64,000 nucleotides of DNA from JACKCD01 sp041390905 (lineage in GTDB: Bacteria > Chloroflexota > Anaerolineae > Promineifilales > Promineifilaceae). Positions 1-8,594 of this stretch are shown here, piece by piece. The first letter of the stretch is position 1, and each line of letters begins with the position of its first letter. Both the position numbers and the translations under genes were made by a program. The notes under the pieces were generated by a model. The model ran no database searches, was not told the origin of the DNA, and saw only the letters and a list, made by a program, of their open reading frames with translations. The DNA is taken from assembly GCA_041390905.1 (NCBI GenBank), contig JAWKPA010000013.1:682001-746000 (forward strand). Reading direction: 5' to 3'.

Positions 1-500
1 CCGTGATCGTCTATATCTTTATGTGGCGCACCACCATTGGCTACCGCATTCGGGCGGTGGGGCAAAATCCGTCGGCGGCGCGGTATGCGGGTATCAACGT
101 GCAGTTGTATACGGTGCTGGCGTTGGCACTGTCGGGGGCGATGGCGGGCATGGCCGGGGCGGTTGAGGTGGTGGGGCTGCATCATCGCATGTTTGAACCA
201 ACGGCCGTTTCCGCAGGTTACGGCTTTTCCGGCATCGTTGCCGCCCTCTTTGGCAAGCTCCACCCCGTTGGTGCCATTCCCGCCTCCATCCTGTTTGGCG
301 GGCTGCTAGTGGGGGGGGACAAAATGCAGCGGGCGGTGCAGGTGCCGAATGTGATGATTACCGCCCTGCTGGGGCTGGTTGTGCTTTTTGTAGTCAGCTC
401 CGATTTGTGGGCCAGACGGCAGATGGAGAAGTTGGAGAAGGAAGAGGTGAGCGAGCGACAACAAACGGCCGTTGTTGCCCCCGCAACCACCACCCAATAA
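1..500 (+). CDS. ABC transporter permease, BMP/nucleoside type (3' part)
   Basis: This is the C-terminal 165 residues of an inner-membrane permease. The reading frame is open to the window edge, so the GTG at 3 is probably internal. It contains the YRIRAVGQNPSAARYAGI motif typical of permeases that pair with BMP-family lipoproteins (YufP/NupP, RbsC-like superfamily), followed by three to four hydrophobic segments and a charged cytoplasmic tail rich in Glu. The next permease starts 6 bp after the stop, and a BMP lipoprotein and a double-ATPase follow, so this is one half of a heterodimeric nucleoside-like importer. The substrate is inferred from family only. Confidence 0.85.
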   Translation, partial: VIVYIFMWRTTIGYRIRAVGQNPSAARYAGINVQLYTVLALALSGAMAGMAGAVEVVGLHHRMFEPTAVSAGYGFSGIVAALFGKLHPVGAIPASILFGGLLVGGDKMQRAVQVPNVMITALLGLVVLFVVSSDLWARRQMEKLEKEEVSERQQTAVVAPATTTQ

Positions 501-506
501 CGCACT

Positions 507-1451
507 ATGGAAGAATTAACCGTTTTAGCCATCATCGTTGGCGTTGTCCATTCCGGTCTGCGGTTGGCAACCCCCTATCTCTATGCCGCCCTTGGCGAAA
601 TGCTGGGGCAGCGCTCCGGCGTCCTCAACCTGGGTGTTGAAGGCATCATGCTCATGGGCGCATTCATGGGTTTCTACACCGTCTTTACCACCGGTTCCCC
701 CACGCTAGGGCTGCTGGTGGCTCTGCTCGTCGGGGCGCTCATGGGGCTAATCATGGCCGTCGTCAGCATCACCCTCCAGGCTGAACAAGGGATTAGCGGC
801 ATTGGCCTCTACCTGTTTGGTCTGGGCGGCTCCAGCCTGCTCTTCAAAACCATGCTCGGTTCCGTGGAAGGGGTGGATGGATTTTCCGAACTCCGCTTTT
901 GTCTGGGCAGCTTTTGTCTGGCCGACATCCCCGTTATTGGCGAAATCTTTTTTCACCACAGCATCGTCGTCTACATCGCCTATGCCCTCGTGCCTGTGAT
1001 GTGGTGGCTTCTCAACAAAACTACCTGGGGGCTAAACATTCGCGCCGTGGGGCAGAACCCCAAAGCGGCCGATTCGCTGGGGGTAAATGTGGCGTTGGTG
1101 CGCTATGCTTGCGTCATTGGGGGATCGGCACTGGCGGGGTTAGGGGGCGCGTCGCTTTCCATTTCGCTGCTCAACATTTTTCAGGAAGGGATGACTAACG
1201 GACTAGGGTTTATCGCCGTAGCCCTGGTTTACTTTGGCAGTTGGACGCCAGTGGGCGTGCTGCTGGGGGCGCTGCTGTTTAGCCTGGTCAATGCCCTGCA
1301 GCTTTGGGTGCAAGTGCTGGATTTGAACATCCCGTCTGACGTGGCCGTCATGTTGCCCTACCTGCTGACGGTCATTGCCCTGGCGTTGCCGTTCCGCCGC
1401 ATGGCAAAGCCAGAGGCATTGACGGTGCCGTTCCAGCGGGGTGAAAATTGA
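507..1451 (+). CDS. ABC transporter permease, BMP/nucleoside type
   Basis: A 314-residue polytopic membrane protein and the second permease of the importer. It has about eight to nine hydrophobic segments, an early GQRSGVLNLGVEGIMLMGA motif, and IRAVGQNPKAADSLGV after the mid-protein cytoplasmic loop. Both motifs are hallmarks of the YufQ/NupQ branch of RbsC-like permeases. It starts 6 bp after the preceding permease, which points to translational coupling. It is about the usual family length. Cargo is likely a nucleoside or purine-like solute, but the sequence cannot settle this. Confidence 0.88.
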   Translation: MEELTVLAIIVGVVHSGLRLATPYLYAALGEMLGQRSGVLNLGVEGIMLMGAFMGFYTVFTTGSPTLGLLVALLVGALMGLIMAVVSITLQAEQGISGIGLYLFGLGGSSLLFKTMLGSVEGVDGFSELRFCLGSFCLADIPVIGEIFFHHSIVVYIAYALVPVMWWLLNKTTWGLNIRAVGQNPKAADSLGVNVALVRYACVIGGSALAGLGGASLSISLLNIFQEGMTNGLGFIAVALVYFGSWTPVGVLLGALLFSLVNALQLWVQVLDLNIPSDVAVMLPYLLTVIALALPFRRMAKPEALTVPFQRGEN

Positions 1452-1460
1452 TATTTTTTT

Positions 1461-1488
1461 GTAGGACAAGTTTGCAAACTTGCCCTAC
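1461..1488. repeat. R6 palindrome around TTTGCAAA
   Basis: A near-perfect inverted repeat centred on TTTGCAAA with arms ending in GTAGG and CCTAC, placed between the permease stop and the lipoprotein SD. A second copy lies at 29011-29038. Confidence 0.75.
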
Positions 1489-1514
1489 ATTATTATTGAC
1501 AGGAGAAGAAAACA

Positions 1515-3578
1515 ATGAAAAAGATGATTTTTGCCATGATTATGGCGCTGTTGTTTGGGCTGCTGGTTGCCTGTGGCGGCAACGTAGCGGCCCCGGCCGA
1601 GGAAGCGGCTCCCGCTGAAGAAGCCCCGGCGGAAGAAGCGGCTCCGGCTGAGGAAGCACCCGCCGCCGAAGCCCCTGCCGAGGAATCTACAGCGGAAGAA
1701 GCCCCGGCGATGGAGATGGAACCCATCAAAATCGCCATTGTGATGCCATCGGCCACCACCGATTTGGCCTGGAGCCAATCCATGTATGATGCCCTGCTGG
1801 CTATTCAGGGCATGTATGATGATGGGGTGGTGGAGATTGAATATACCGAAGGTATGTTTGTTGTCACCGATGCTGCCGCCGCCCTGCGTGATTACGCCGC
1901 CAATGGGGCTGATATTGTGATTGCTCATGGCACACAGTTTGGCACCAGCCTCTTTGAACTGGCTCCCGAATTCCCCGAAACTGCTTTTCTCTATGGCACC
2001 AGCCGTGATTTTGGCGAGTCCCAGGGGTTGACCAATGTCTCGGCCTACGATGCCCAGGCGCAGGAAGGTGGTTTTGTCAACGGCGTGATCGCCGCCAATT
2101 TGTCAGAGTCTGGCACCATTGGCGTGGTTGGGCCGGTGGAAGCCGGGGATGCCAAGCTCTATATTGACGGCTTTGTCGCTGGGGCGCAGTCGGCCAACCC
2201 CGACATCAATGTGCAAATTGCCTACACTGGCTCGTTTGGTGACACGGCTTTGGCGGCAGAAGTTGCCAACACCCACATCGCCGCTGGAGCTGACGTGCTG
2301 ACTGGTTCGGCACAGCAGGTGGTAGGTTCGATTGGTGTGGCGGCGGAAAATAATATTCCGTGGCTGGGTACGCAATCAAATCAAAGCCCCATTGCCCCCG
2401 ATGTTGTGGTGGCGACGCAGCAGTATGACTGGGTTTCGATGTTGCAGGATGTGATTCAGAAACAGCAGAACGGGGTTTATGGCGGCACGGTCTATGAGCT
2501 GACGCTGGCAAACGGTGGGCTGAAGATGGTGTATGGGGATCAGTTGTCGGATGAGGTGGTGGCGGCGGCAGAAACGGCCGTTTCCGGCATCATTGACGGC
2601 AGCATTGACCCCACCGTGACGGCCGCTATGCCCGCACCCGCCGAAGAAGAAGCGATGATGGAAGCCCCAGCCATCGAGCCAGTGAAGATCGCCATCGTCA
2701 TGCCATCGGCTACCACCGATTTGGCCTGGAGCCAATCCATGTACGATGCGCTGCTGGCTGTGCAGGCGATGTATGATGAAGGCGTGGTGGAAATCGAGTT
2801 CACCGAAGGCATGTTTGTTGTCACCGATGCGGCCGCCGCCCTGCGCGACTATGCTGCTAATGGTGCCGACATCGTGATTGCCCACGGGACGCAGTATGGC
2901 ACCAGCCTCTTTGAAATGGCTCCCGAATTCCCCGACACCACCTTTGCCTATGGCACCAGCCGCAACTTTGGCGAGGCCGAAGGGTTGACCAATGTCTTTG
3001 CCTATGACGCGCAGGCGCAGGAAGGGGGTTACGTCAACGGTGTCATCGCCGCCAGCCTGTCCGAGTCGGGCATCATTGGTGTGGTGGGGCCGGTGGAAGC
3101 GGGCGATGCCAAGCTCTACATTGATGGCTTTGTGGCCGGAGCAATGGCAACCAACCCCGATGCCAACGTACAAATTGCCTATACCGGTTCCTTTGGCGAC
3201 ACTGCTTTGGCGGCCGAAGTTGCCAACACCCACATTGCCGCCGGGGCTGACGTGCTGACCGGCTCGGCACAGCAGGTGGTGGGTTCGATAGGCGTGGCGG
3301 CGGAGGCGGGTATCCCGTGGCTTGGTACGCAGTCTGACCAAAGCCCGATTGCTGAGGATGTTGTGGTAGCAACGCAGCAATATGACTGGATGGCGATGAT
3401 CCTTGACATTATTGTCAAGTCGCAGGCTGGCGAACATGGCGGCATGGTTTATGAGCTGACCCTGGAGAACGGGGGGCTGAAGATGCTCTATGGCGACCAG
3501 CTTTCGGCTGAGGTGGTTGAGGCGGCGGAAACGGCCGTTCAAGGCATCATCAGCGGCGAAATTACGTTTGAACAATAG
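1515..3578 (+). CDS. BMP-family substrate-binding lipoprotein with two tandem binding domains
   Basis: A 687-residue exported lipoprotein. The signal peptide ends in the lipobox LVAC with lipidated Cys20, followed by an Ala/Glu/Pro-rich linker (about 24-68). Two full PBP1-type BMP domains then follow, about 71-375 and 390-687. They are near-identical: both start with KIAIVMPSATTDLAWSQSMY and both contain GVVGPVEAGDAKLYIDGF and the GSFGDTALAAEVANTHIAAG stretch. Normal BMP proteins have one such domain of about 320 residues. The inter-domain linker again carries PAEEEAMMEAP, so linker plus domain were copied together with a period of 319 codons (957 bp). The SD is AGGAG just upstream. It presumably feeds the neighbouring permeases and ATPase. 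Confidence 0.92.
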   Translation: MKKMIFAMIMALLFGLLVACGGNVAAPAEEAAPAEEAPAEEAAPAEEAPAAEAPAEESTAEEAPAMEMEPIKIAIVMPSATTDLAWSQSMYDALLAIQGMYDDGVVEIEYTEGMFVVTDAAAALRDYAANGADIVIAHGTQFGTSLFELAPEFPETAFLYGTSRDFGESQGLTNVSAYDAQAQEGGFVNGVIAANLSESGTIGVVGPVEAGDAKLYIDGFVAGAQSANPDINVQIAYTGSFGDTALAAEVANTHIAAGADVLTGSAQQVVGSIGVAAENNIPWLGTQSNQSPIAPDVVVATQQYDWVSMLQDVIQKQQNGVYGGTVYELTLANGGLKMVYGDQLSDEVVAAAETAVSGIIDGSIDPTVTAAMPAPAEEEAMMEAPAIEPVKIAIVMPSATTDLAWSQSMYDALLAVQAMYDEGVVEIEFTEGMFVVTDAAAALRDYAANGADIVIAHGTQYGTSLFEMAPEFPDTTFAYGTSRNFGEAEGLTNVFAYDAQAQEGGYVNGVIAASLSESGIIGVVGPVEAGDAKLYIDGFVAGAMATNPDANVQIAYTGSFGDTALAAEVANTHIAAGADVLTGSAQQVVGSIGVAAEAGIPWLGTQSDQSPIAEDVVVATQQYDWMAMILDIIVKSQAGEHGGMVYELTLENGGLKMLYGDQLSAEVVEAAETAVQGIISGEITFEQ

Positions 3579-3582
3579 TTTT

Positions 3583-3655
3583 TAATCGGTAATCAGTAAT
3601 CGGTAATCGGTAATCAGTCCCACTGGTCACTGATTACCGATTACCGATTACTATT
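3583..3655. repeat. R3 hairpin (GGTAATC units)
   Basis: Tandem GGTAATC/CAGTAATC units on the left and their inverted copy (GATTACCGATTACC) on the right form a long hairpin filling the gap between the lipoprotein and ATPase genes. The ATPase ATG follows within about 10 bp, with no clear SD. Confidence 0.8.
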
Positions 3656-3664
3656 CTTAAAGCC

Positions 3665-5221
3665 ATGTCCGACAACCTCCTCCCCTCCGGTCTTCCCCGT
3701 ATTGATACTCTGGAAATGCGGGGCATTGTCAAGCGATTCCCCGGCGTGCTGGCAAACGATCACGTCAACTTTGAGGTGAAATCGGGCGAAATCCACGCCC
3801 TGCTGGGGGAAAACGGCGCGGGCAAAAGCACGCTGATGAAGATTCTCTACGGCTTGTACCAGCCGGACGAGGGGGAGGTGTTGCTAAACGGCCAGCCGAT
3901 TCAAATCCACAGCCCGCAAGATTCAATTGCCCAGGGTATTGGCATGATCCATCAGCACTTTATGCTGGTGGACACGCTGACGGTGGCGGAGAACGTCGCC
4001 CTGGGGTTGAAATCGGCCAGTGGTATTCGGCTGGATTTGGTGACGGTGGCGAAGCGGATTGAGGAGCTGGCAAAAAGCTATAATTTGCGCGTAGACCCCC
4101 ACGCCATCGTTGGCGATTTGGCGGTGGGGGAGCAGCAGCGGGTGGAGATTATCAAGGCACTGTATCGCGGGGCGGCGCTGCTGGTTTTGGATGAACCAAC
4201 GGCCGTTTTGACCCCCCAGGAAGTAGACGAACTGTTTGCCGTCTTCCACCAAATGGCTGCCGACGGCCACGCCCTCATCTTTATCTCCCACAAGCTGCAT
4301 GAAATTTTGGCTCTGGCCGACCGCGTGACGGTGCTGCGCGATGGCCGCGTGACGGGTTCCCGCGAAACGGCAGGGGCCACAAAAGAGATGCTGGCCTCGA
4401 TGATGGTGGGGCGGGATGTGACGCTGGAGCGGGAGCGTGCGGCGCAGGAGCCGGGGGCGGCGCGGCTGAAGCTGGAAAATGTGAATGCCGTGAACCGCAA
4501 CGGGGTGCAGGTGCTGAAAAATATTGGCTTTGAACTCCACAGCGGCGAGATTTTGGGGGTGGCCGGGGTGTCGGGCAACGGGCAGCGGGATTTGGCGGAG
4601 GTGATTGCGGGGTTGAAAACGGCCGTTTCTGGCAGCGTCACCATTGAGGGGCGTAACGTCACCGACCTGCTCCCGGCCGACCGACTGGAAGCCGGGCTGT
4701 CCTACATTCCCGAAGAGCGGATGCACGATGGGGCGATTAAAAACTTCACCGTAGCCGAAAATTTAATGCTGCAAGATCACGGCCGGCCGCCCTATGCCAA
4801 CGGCATCTTCATGAACTTCCGCCGCATTGCCGACCATGCCCGCAGCATCATTGCCGCCTATGAGGTCAAAACGCCGTCGCTGGAAACGCCTATCAAGAAT
4901 TTGTCGGGTGGCAACATCCAGAAGCTGATTTTGGGGCGGGAACTATCGCGGGAGCCGCGTGTGCTGATTGCGGCGCAGCCCACGCGAGGGGTAGACATTG
5001 GGGCCATCGAATACATCCACAACCGGCTGCTGGAAGCGCGGCAGGCGGGGCTGGCAACGCTGCTCATTTCCGAGGATTTGGACGAGGTTCGCGCCCTGTC
5101 AGATCGCATTATGGTGATGTTTGATGGGGAAATTATGGGGATTGTGGATAATGCTTCGACAACGGTGGGTGAATTGGGGCTGATGATGGCTGGGGAGCGA
5201 GGAGTGGTTGTGGCACAGTAG
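3665..5221 (+). CDS. Sugar/nucleoside-type ABC transporter ATPase with two nucleotide-binding domains
   Basis: A 518-residue cytoplasmic double ATPase (RbsA/YufO class). The N-terminal domain has Walker A GENGAGKST (48-56), Walker B LLVLDEPTAVLT and the altered signature VGEQQ. The C-terminal domain has a degenerate Walker A (GVSGNGQRDL) and an LSGGNIQK signature, the usual asymmetry of this family. It is the energising subunit for the two upstream permeases. The gene order permease-permease-lipoprotein-ATPase is complete, although the lipoprotein more often comes first in this transporter class. Confidence 0.93.
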   Translation: MSDNLLPSGLPRIDTLEMRGIVKRFPGVLANDHVNFEVKSGEIHALLGENGAGKSTLMKILYGLYQPDEGEVLLNGQPIQIHSPQDSIAQGIGMIHQHFMLVDTLTVAENVALGLKSASGIRLDLVTVAKRIEELAKSYNLRVDPHAIVGDLAVGEQQRVEIIKALYRGAALLVLDEPTAVLTPQEVDELFAVFHQMAADGHALIFISHKLHEILALADRVTVLRDGRVTGSRETAGATKEMLASMMVGRDVTLERERAAQEPGAARLKLENVNAVNRNGVQVLKNIGFELHSGEILGVAGVSGNGQRDLAEVIAGLKTAVSGSVTIEGRNVTDLLPADRLEAGLSYIPEERMHDGAIKNFTVAENLMLQDHGRPPYANGIFMNFRRIADHARSIIAAYEVKTPSLETPIKNLSGGNIQKLILGRELSREPRVLIAAQPTRGVDIGAIEYIHNRLLEARQAGLATLLISEDLDEVRALSDRIMVMFDGEIMGIVDNASTTVGELGLMMAGERGVVVAQ

Positions 5222-5240
5222 GGGCGTATTGCATACGCCC
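5222..5240. terminator. Short hairpin between convergent genes
   Basis: GGGCGTAT-TGC-ATACGCCC, an 8-bp stem in the 38-bp gap between two convergent stop codons. A T-rich stretch (GATTTTTTC) follows about 12 bp later on the plus strand. It could end transcription from either side, but it lacks an immediate T-run. Confidence 0.45.
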
Positions 5241-5259
5241 TTGTCGTGATTCGATTTTT

Positions 5260-7341
5260 TCAATTGCCATTTGTTAGCGGAAAGGAAAAGAAGCCGATAC
5301 GGTGGCTGGGGGCAGAACGGCCGTTTTCATTCACAGCCGTCAAAGCATAAAACATAGGCGCAGTGGGGCTATCGGTTAGCTGTAGCGGCGGGGTGAAGGG
5401 GGCAGGGAGTGAGGCGTAAGGAGTGAGGCGCGGGGTGTAAGGGGTGGGAGTGCGAAAGAGGTCGTATTGGGTGGGTTCGGTTGCTGACTGGTTGATGTTG
5501 GTGGTAACAGGTTCCCAATTGAGCCGTACCCCATTCATGACGATGGTGATATAGAGGGCGGGTGCAACAGGAACGGCCGTTATCTCCGACGCCACAAAAA
5601 TCCCCTGACTCAAATTCAAATAGGTGCCGCTGCCCGACGTTTCCCGCTTGACGGCGCGAACCAGGTAGTGACGCGGCTCCGCCGGGCGCGTGTCGGTAAA
5701 GTGCGTGGCGGCCACAGGGTTTGTGGTGAGCCGAGTGAAGGGGCCAGCGGCGGTGGCGGCACTGTAGACGTGGTAACCCAGCACGGTGTCGGGCGAGGGC
5801 TGCCAGCGAATGTCCACCCCCTGGCTGGGGTTGGGGGCGACGGTGGGGTTGGTGGGTGGCACAACGGCGTGGAGCCGCAGCGTGGGGTCGCCCATGAGGG
5901 CCATGTGGATGCCCTGAGCTTCTAGCGTGGGGTGATCGTAAACTACGCCGCTGAGGTTTTGCGAGAGCCAGGTGCTGTAGCCAACGGTTTCACCCAGGGC
6001 CATGTGCTGGAAGTAGAAGTCGGGGATGCCAGCCCAAACGGCCGTTAACCCATACCCACTCATCGCCAGCGGCGCCCGCAAAAAGTTGTTCTGTGAACTC
6101 CACTCGCCAAAATAGCTCCCCAGCAGCATCGTAAAAATGACCTGATACTCGTTGTTGGCAAAATCCCAGCTGTTGCCAATCCCCGCTGCCGAGTCAAACC
6201 AGCCCGGCCCGCTGCCATAGGCCCACAAGGCGCTGCTGCTGGTCAGTGTACTCCAATCTTCGTCAAAGGTTTGGCCTTGCCCAAACAGGGGGGCAAAGTT
6301 GGCCCAACTGCTGTAGGCCAGAAAGCCTAACCCGGCACTGCTGAAATTTTCTTCGACAAGACCGCGGCGAACGGCCGTTAGCTGCCCGTGCCGAAAAGCG
6401 TGGTCCTTGTCCAAATATTGCCGCAGCAGGTCAACTTCGGTTTTGGGAGCAAAAACGGGCATGTCGGCCAAATCTACCCGCCCAACGAGCAGCTCTGTGG
6501 CATAAACTTCGTGTAGATACGAGGGATCGAACTTACCATCCCCCGGCACGTTGTGGTTTTGGGCAAAAACCGCCCCCGTGTGGTTGACGCTGCTGTCGCC
6601 CCAACTGCCGTCCACGTCGGCATAAAACAGATCGGTCGGCCATGCGCCCTGGTGTTCCCAGTGGCCGTCGGGGGCAAAGTTGCCGGAGTAGGGGATGGGG
6701 ATGTGGCCGAAGAGGAAAAGCGCCTTCACGTTGGCCGGGTCTGCCCAGTAGAGCGATTGCACCAGGGCGCGGACATTGGCAACGGTTTCATCCCGTGCTA
6801 CCTCTTGCCGCACCACCTGCCAGCCGTCGCCCACTAAATCTTGCTCCAAACGGCTTAACTCGCTGGCAAGCGGGGTGGTAACGGTGTTATCTACCAGCAG
6901 CAATAGCTTGCCGCGCTGTTCGGTCAGCGGCACGTCAATCCCGGCGTAGATGAAACCATATTTGGCGTCGGCATCGCTGGGCTGGCGCACGATTTTGTAG
7001 TCGTAGCCAGTGCCGACGACGACATTGGTGTCGCTGTAGCTGGTGGCGGCAAGCGGCAGGGTGGCGATTTGGCTCCAGTTGGTGGCCGCAAGGGGTTTGC
7101 GATAAATGGTATGGGAGGAGCCGTTAGGATCGGGGTTGCCGAGGATGTAGGCGGGCCAGTGGAGGGTGATTTGGGGTGGGCTGGTTTGCACAATGGCGCT
7201 GACCTCCACGGCATGTTGCAGCGGCAGGGTGGGGTCGGAAGTGGGGGCGGCGTTGAGGGTGGGGTGTTCGATGAGGAGGAAGAGGGTGATGAGGATGGGG
7301 AAAACGGCCGTTAATCGGCTCCAAAGACGAAGTTGCGTCAT
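5260..7341 (-). CDS. Secreted protein with C25-like peptidase fold and Fn3-like modules
   Basis: A 693-residue exported protein with a hydrophobic N-terminus (about 12-30) as signal peptide. Residues about 45-115 look like an Fn3/carbohydrate-binding module. The middle (about 125-480) resembles the gingipain/C25 fold: VKALFLFGHIPIP, then WPTDLFYADVDGSWGD, then ELLVGRVDLADMP. The position where C25 enzymes usually have their His/Cys pair reads LLGSYFGEW, with no cysteine, so activity is doubtful. Two further Fn3-like modules follow (about 495-690). It may be a cell-surface or extracellular structural or binding protein. The C25 assignment is by motif only. Confidence 0.55.
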   Translation of the reverse strand: MTQLRLWSRLTAVFPILITLFLLIEHPTLNAAPTSDPTLPLQHAVEVSAIVQTSPPQITLHWPAYILGNPDPNGSSHTIYRKPLAATNWSQIATLPLAATSYSDTNVVVGTGYDYKIVRQPSDADAKYGFIYAGIDVPLTEQRGKLLLLVDNTVTTPLASELSRLEQDLVGDGWQVVRQEVARDETVANVRALVQSLYWADPANVKALFLFGHIPIPYSGNFAPDGHWEHQGAWPTDLFYADVDGSWGDSSVNHTGAVFAQNHNVPGDGKFDPSYLHEVYATELLVGRVDLADMPVFAPKTEVDLLRQYLDKDHAFRHGQLTAVRRGLVEENFSSAGLGFLAYSSWANFAPLFGQGQTFDEDWSTLTSSSALWAYGSGPGWFDSAAGIGNSWDFANNEYQVIFTMLLGSYFGEWSSQNNFLRAPLAMSGYGLTAVWAGIPDFYFQHMALGETVGYSTWLSQNLSGVVYDHPTLEAQGIHMALMGDPTLRLHAVVPPTNPTVAPNPSQGVDIRWQPSPDTVLGYHVYSAATAAGPFTRLTTNPVAATHFTDTRPAEPRHYLVRAVKRETSGSGTYLNLSQGIFVASEITAVPVAPALYITIVMNGVRLNWEPVTTNINQSATEPTQYDLFRTPTPYTPRLTPYASLPAPFTPPLQLTDSPTAPMFYALTAVNENGRSAPSHRIGFFSFPLTNGN

Positions 7342-7440
7342 AGATCAAGTTCCTTGTCAATCATATGATACCACTGATGATCTGTTTCAGGGGGATCTAT
7401 AGCAAACGTTTATCCTTGGTTGAACCTTGTGTGTCCATTT

Positions 7441-7494
7441 AGAAGTTCAACTTCTCATTAGAAGTTCAACTTCTCAGAAGAAGTTGAACTTCTT
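7441..7494. repeat. R1 hairpin array (AGAAGTTCAACTTCT)
   Basis: Three consecutive copies of the 15-bp near-palindrome AGAAGTTCAACTTCT, the last in the GAAGTTGAACTTC form, able to fold on each other. Confidence 0.85.
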
Positions 7495-7593
7495 GCGTCA
7501 CTCGTTTAATCCTTGCTTATCTGAACTTTGTGTGAAAAAGCAGCAAGTGAAGTTTAGTTAATAGTAAGATTAGGGGTAGAGATTATGCTGATG

Positions 7594-7627
7594 AAGAAGT
7601 TCAACTTCTCACAGAAGTTGAACGTCT
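7594..7627. repeat. R1 hairpin
   Basis: GAAGTTCAACTTCT followed by AGAAGTTGAACGTCT, directly upstream of the next start codon. Confidence 0.75.
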
Positions 7628-7653
7628 AAACCCTGGCAGCAGAGAAACGAACA

Positions 7654-8145
7654 ATGATGAATAAACCGTGGCAAAAGCAGCAAAGCACGATCTTATATTT
7701 GGGGCTGGCCTTTTTGGTCGGTGTTACTCGCGTCAGCCTGGATTCGCCGCTTGATGGGTGGCAAAAGCTGTGGCTGATTGTAGGCAGCTATATGCTGGCG
7801 CTACCGATTTTGCGCTATTTGCACGAAAAACACGCAAACACCTTTGCCAAGGTGTTTGTGGCTGAGTATGAACTGGTTTCGCGGGTGGTGCAGCGCTTTC
7901 TCAACACTGAACGCATACCGTTTACTAAGCAAACCCGGGACGATCAGGTTGATTTTTATCTCAAGTCGAATGGGCTGAAGCTGGTGGTAGAGTTTTTCCC
8001 GCTTAACTTACCGATGGATGACCAGTTGCAGCCGGTGATGGCGGCCAAGGTTTCGATTAGCCCGGTGACGGCGCGGAATGACCAACTGGCGGCGGCGTTG
8101 CGGCAGCGGCTAGACGAGGTGCTGGTCAAAACGGCCGTTTCTTAA
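7654..8145 (+). CDS. Hypothetical membrane-anchored protein
   Basis: A 163-residue protein of unknown function. Two hydrophobic segments (about 10-25 and 36-52) are followed by an acidic/basic cytoplasmic-looking domain that includes KQTRDDQVDFYLKSNGLKLVVEFFP. I recognise no family. The ATG at 7654 has CAGAGAAACGA upstream, a weak SD. It converges with the next small gene with a 4-bp overlap. Confidence 0.6.
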   Translation: MMNKPWQKQQSTILYLGLAFLVGVTRVSLDSPLDGWQKLWLIVGSYMLALPILRYLHEKHANTFAKVFVAEYELVSRVVQRFLNTERIPFTKQTRDDQVDFYLKSNGLKLVVEFFPLNLPMDDQLQPVMAAKVSISPVTARNDQLAAALRQRLDEVLVKTAVS

Positions 8146-8501
8146 CCCCCATTTTGCCCCAGCCGATGTTCCAGATGAGCAAAAAACCAGTTAGCGACGG
8201 TGCGTGACACCCCTTTGCGTGCGCCAAACATGAGGGGTTGCCCAACGGCGTTGAGGGGGTAGATGGTGACAGAAACGGCCGTTTTTTCTCCACTGCTGCT
8301 GATGGTGGCGGCAAAATGGGTGCGGTCGCCCAGCACTTTCCCCAAAATCTTCTTGTCAAATTTGGCCTCAATTTGCCCACTGGCTGCATCCTGGGTGGTT
8401 ACTTTCCCTTCCAGCCCGTTGATGGCGCCAAGTGCGGCCTGAAAAACGGCCGTTTGTGACTGTATATACTCTTTGGAATCATTGATTGTAAAAGCCGACA
8501 T
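8142..8501 (-). CDS. Hypothetical small protein
   Basis: A 119-residue soluble protein with no recognised domain. The start is supported by a GGAG SD 8 nt upstream of the ATG at 8501. Its sequence suggests an alpha/beta domain (KIEAKFDKKILGKVLGDRTHF-like region, about 45-70). It lies on the same strand as the PTS operon, after the sugar kinase, separated from it by an R4 hairpin. Confidence 0.55.
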   Translation of the reverse strand: MSAFTINDSKEYIQSQTAVFQAALGAINGLEGKVTTQDAASGQIEAKFDKKILGKVLGDRTHFAATISSSGEKTAVSVTIYPLNAVGQPLMFGARKGVSRTVANWFFAHLEHRLGQNGG

Positions 8502-8519
8502 ATTTGCATCTCCTTCAGG

Positions 8520-8585
8520 AATAGAACGCAGATTTACCTGGTTAAAAAGATCAATCAGGTAAATCAGGTAAATCTGCGTCCCATT
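8520..8585. repeat. R4 hairpin (GACGCAGATTTACC type)
   Basis: ACGCAGATTTACCTG on the left pairs with CAGGTAAATCTGCGT on the right. It sits in the gap between the kinase and the small unknown gene. Confidence 0.8.
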
Positions 8586-8594
8586 TCTCCTTGT

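Larger units (their letters stand above)
7342..7653. other. Divergent intergenic region with R1 hairpins
   Basis: A 312-bp gap between divergent genes. It holds three tandem R1 units at 7441-7494 (GAAGTTCAACTTC and GAAGTTGAACTTC) and another R1 hairpin at about 7594-7627. I see no convincing sigma70 promoter or RNA gene in the remainder. Confidence 0.5.

Noticed and set aside
2376..3575. Minus-strand 399-codon open frame
   Set aside because: Antisense to the second BMP domain, with His/Arg/Gln-rich composition typical of shadow frames.
7441..7494. CRISPR-like array of AGAAGTTCAACTTCT units
   Set aside because: Units are only 15 bp, spacing is a few bases and irregular, there are no unique 30-bp spacers and no cas genes. 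It is a hairpin repeat family.
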